Below are positions 15,110 through 15,297 of a stretch of 15,297 nt of DNA, piece by piece. Source of the DNA: Planctomycetaceae bacterium (lineage in GTDB: Bacteria; Planctomycetota; Planctomycetia; Planctomycetales; Planctomycetaceae). The notes under the pieces were generated by a model. It worked only from the letters and a program-made list of their open reading frames with translations. It did no database searches and was not told where the DNA came from. The DNA lies in contig DLVV01000426.1 in NCBI GenBank assembly GCA_003445035.1, positions 11,740-27,036 on the forward strand, read 5' to 3'. Each line of letters begins with the position of its first letter. Positions within the stretch are counted from its first letter, which is position 1. The position numbers and the translations under genes were made by a program.

Positions 15110-15297
15110 ATGGACCGTCGCACCTTCCTGAAGTCTGGCCTCGGAGCCGGAGTCGCCGCATCGCTGGGAACCCATTCGCTGTTCTCCCCGGAACTTCATG
15201 CCAAGATCCCTGCCAATCTCAAGGTGACCAAGCTGAAAGTTATCCCGGTCTGGACCGGGTCGATGAACTACATCTTCGTCAAGCTCTACACCAACGC
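15110..15297 (+). CDS. Tat-exported enolase-superfamily (MR/MLE type) protein, 3' end outside window
   Basis: The first 62 residues are present. ATG 15110 has GGAG six bases upstream; an in-frame ATG at 15098 is the alternative. R3-R4-T-F-L-K is a twin-arginine motif, followed by 'SGLGAGVAASLG' as the hydrophobic part and a cleavage site near 'ELHA'. After that, 'KVTKLKVIPV' and 'MNYIFVKLYTNA' match the start of the capping domain of mandelate racemase/muconate lactonizing enzymes ('...FVKVxTDxG'). The catalytic barrel lies beyond the window, so neither reaction nor intactness can be judged. Assignment rests on a short N-terminal match and is moderate. It follows the tRNA by 137 bases and appears to be a separate unit. 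Confidence 0.6.
   Translation, partial: MDRRTFLKSGLGAGVAASLGTHSLFSPELHAKIPANLKVTKLKVIPVWTGSMNYIFVKLYTN

Noticed and set aside
1..15297. Mobile elements, CRISPR arrays or phage genes
   Set aside because: No transposase or integrase motifs, no terminal repeats with target duplications and no regularly spaced direct repeats were seen; the tRNA has no second partial copy within the window to suggest an integrated element.

Overview
The window reads as a GC-rich planctomycete chromosome segment. The evidence is the gene content: DUF1549/DUF1553 (PSCyt2/PSD1) and DUF1501 proteins, a PhoX-like DUF839 protein, a secreted PQQ-type propeller, an isochorismatase-family hydrolase with the 'HTNMC' active-site segment, and several Tat- or Sec-exported proteins. 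This set is characteristic of Planctomycetota. I see no insertion sequence, phage gene, CRISPR array or rRNA. The assignment rests on family recognition, not on a database search.

Left part, minus strand (about 0.87-8.1 kb): four genes run leftwards from one promoter region near 8.06 kb. In transcription order they are a large exported DUF1549/DUF1553 protein with one CxxCH site and a long coiled-coil insert, a Tat-exported DUF1501 protein, a seven-blade WD40 protein, and a Tat-exported PhoX-like DUF839 protein. A good intrinsic terminator lies between the DUF1501 and WD40 genes. The first three look like a functional module of unknown purpose at the cell envelope. A plus-strand isochorismatase-family gene, cut by the left window edge, converges on the DUF839 gene, and the two stop codons share the four bases CTAG.

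Right part, plus strand (about 8.3-15.3 kb): a divergent row begins with a secreted PQQ-like beta-propeller. It is followed closely by a secreted protein with a TolB/PD40-like propeller, a probable LamG-like domain and an unnamed C-terminal domain, then by a DUF1338 enzyme (short relative of the 2-oxoadipate dioxygenase/decarboxylase HglS). After a 234-base gap come a long-chain-type acyl-CoA ligase, a tRNA-Leu(CAA) with its own promoter, and the start of a Tat-exported enolase-superfamily (mandelate racemase/muconate lactonizing type) protein cut by the right edge.

The most interesting points are the coiled-coil insert that splits the DUF1553 domain and carries an internal duplication, the terminator 38 bases before the WD40 start codon, the propeller/LamG/unknown-domain fusion, and the export signal on an enolase-superfamily enzyme. 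I did not find a system that I can claim as new with confidence. The DUF1549/DUF1553-DUF1501-WD40 module is the best candidate for undescribed biology.
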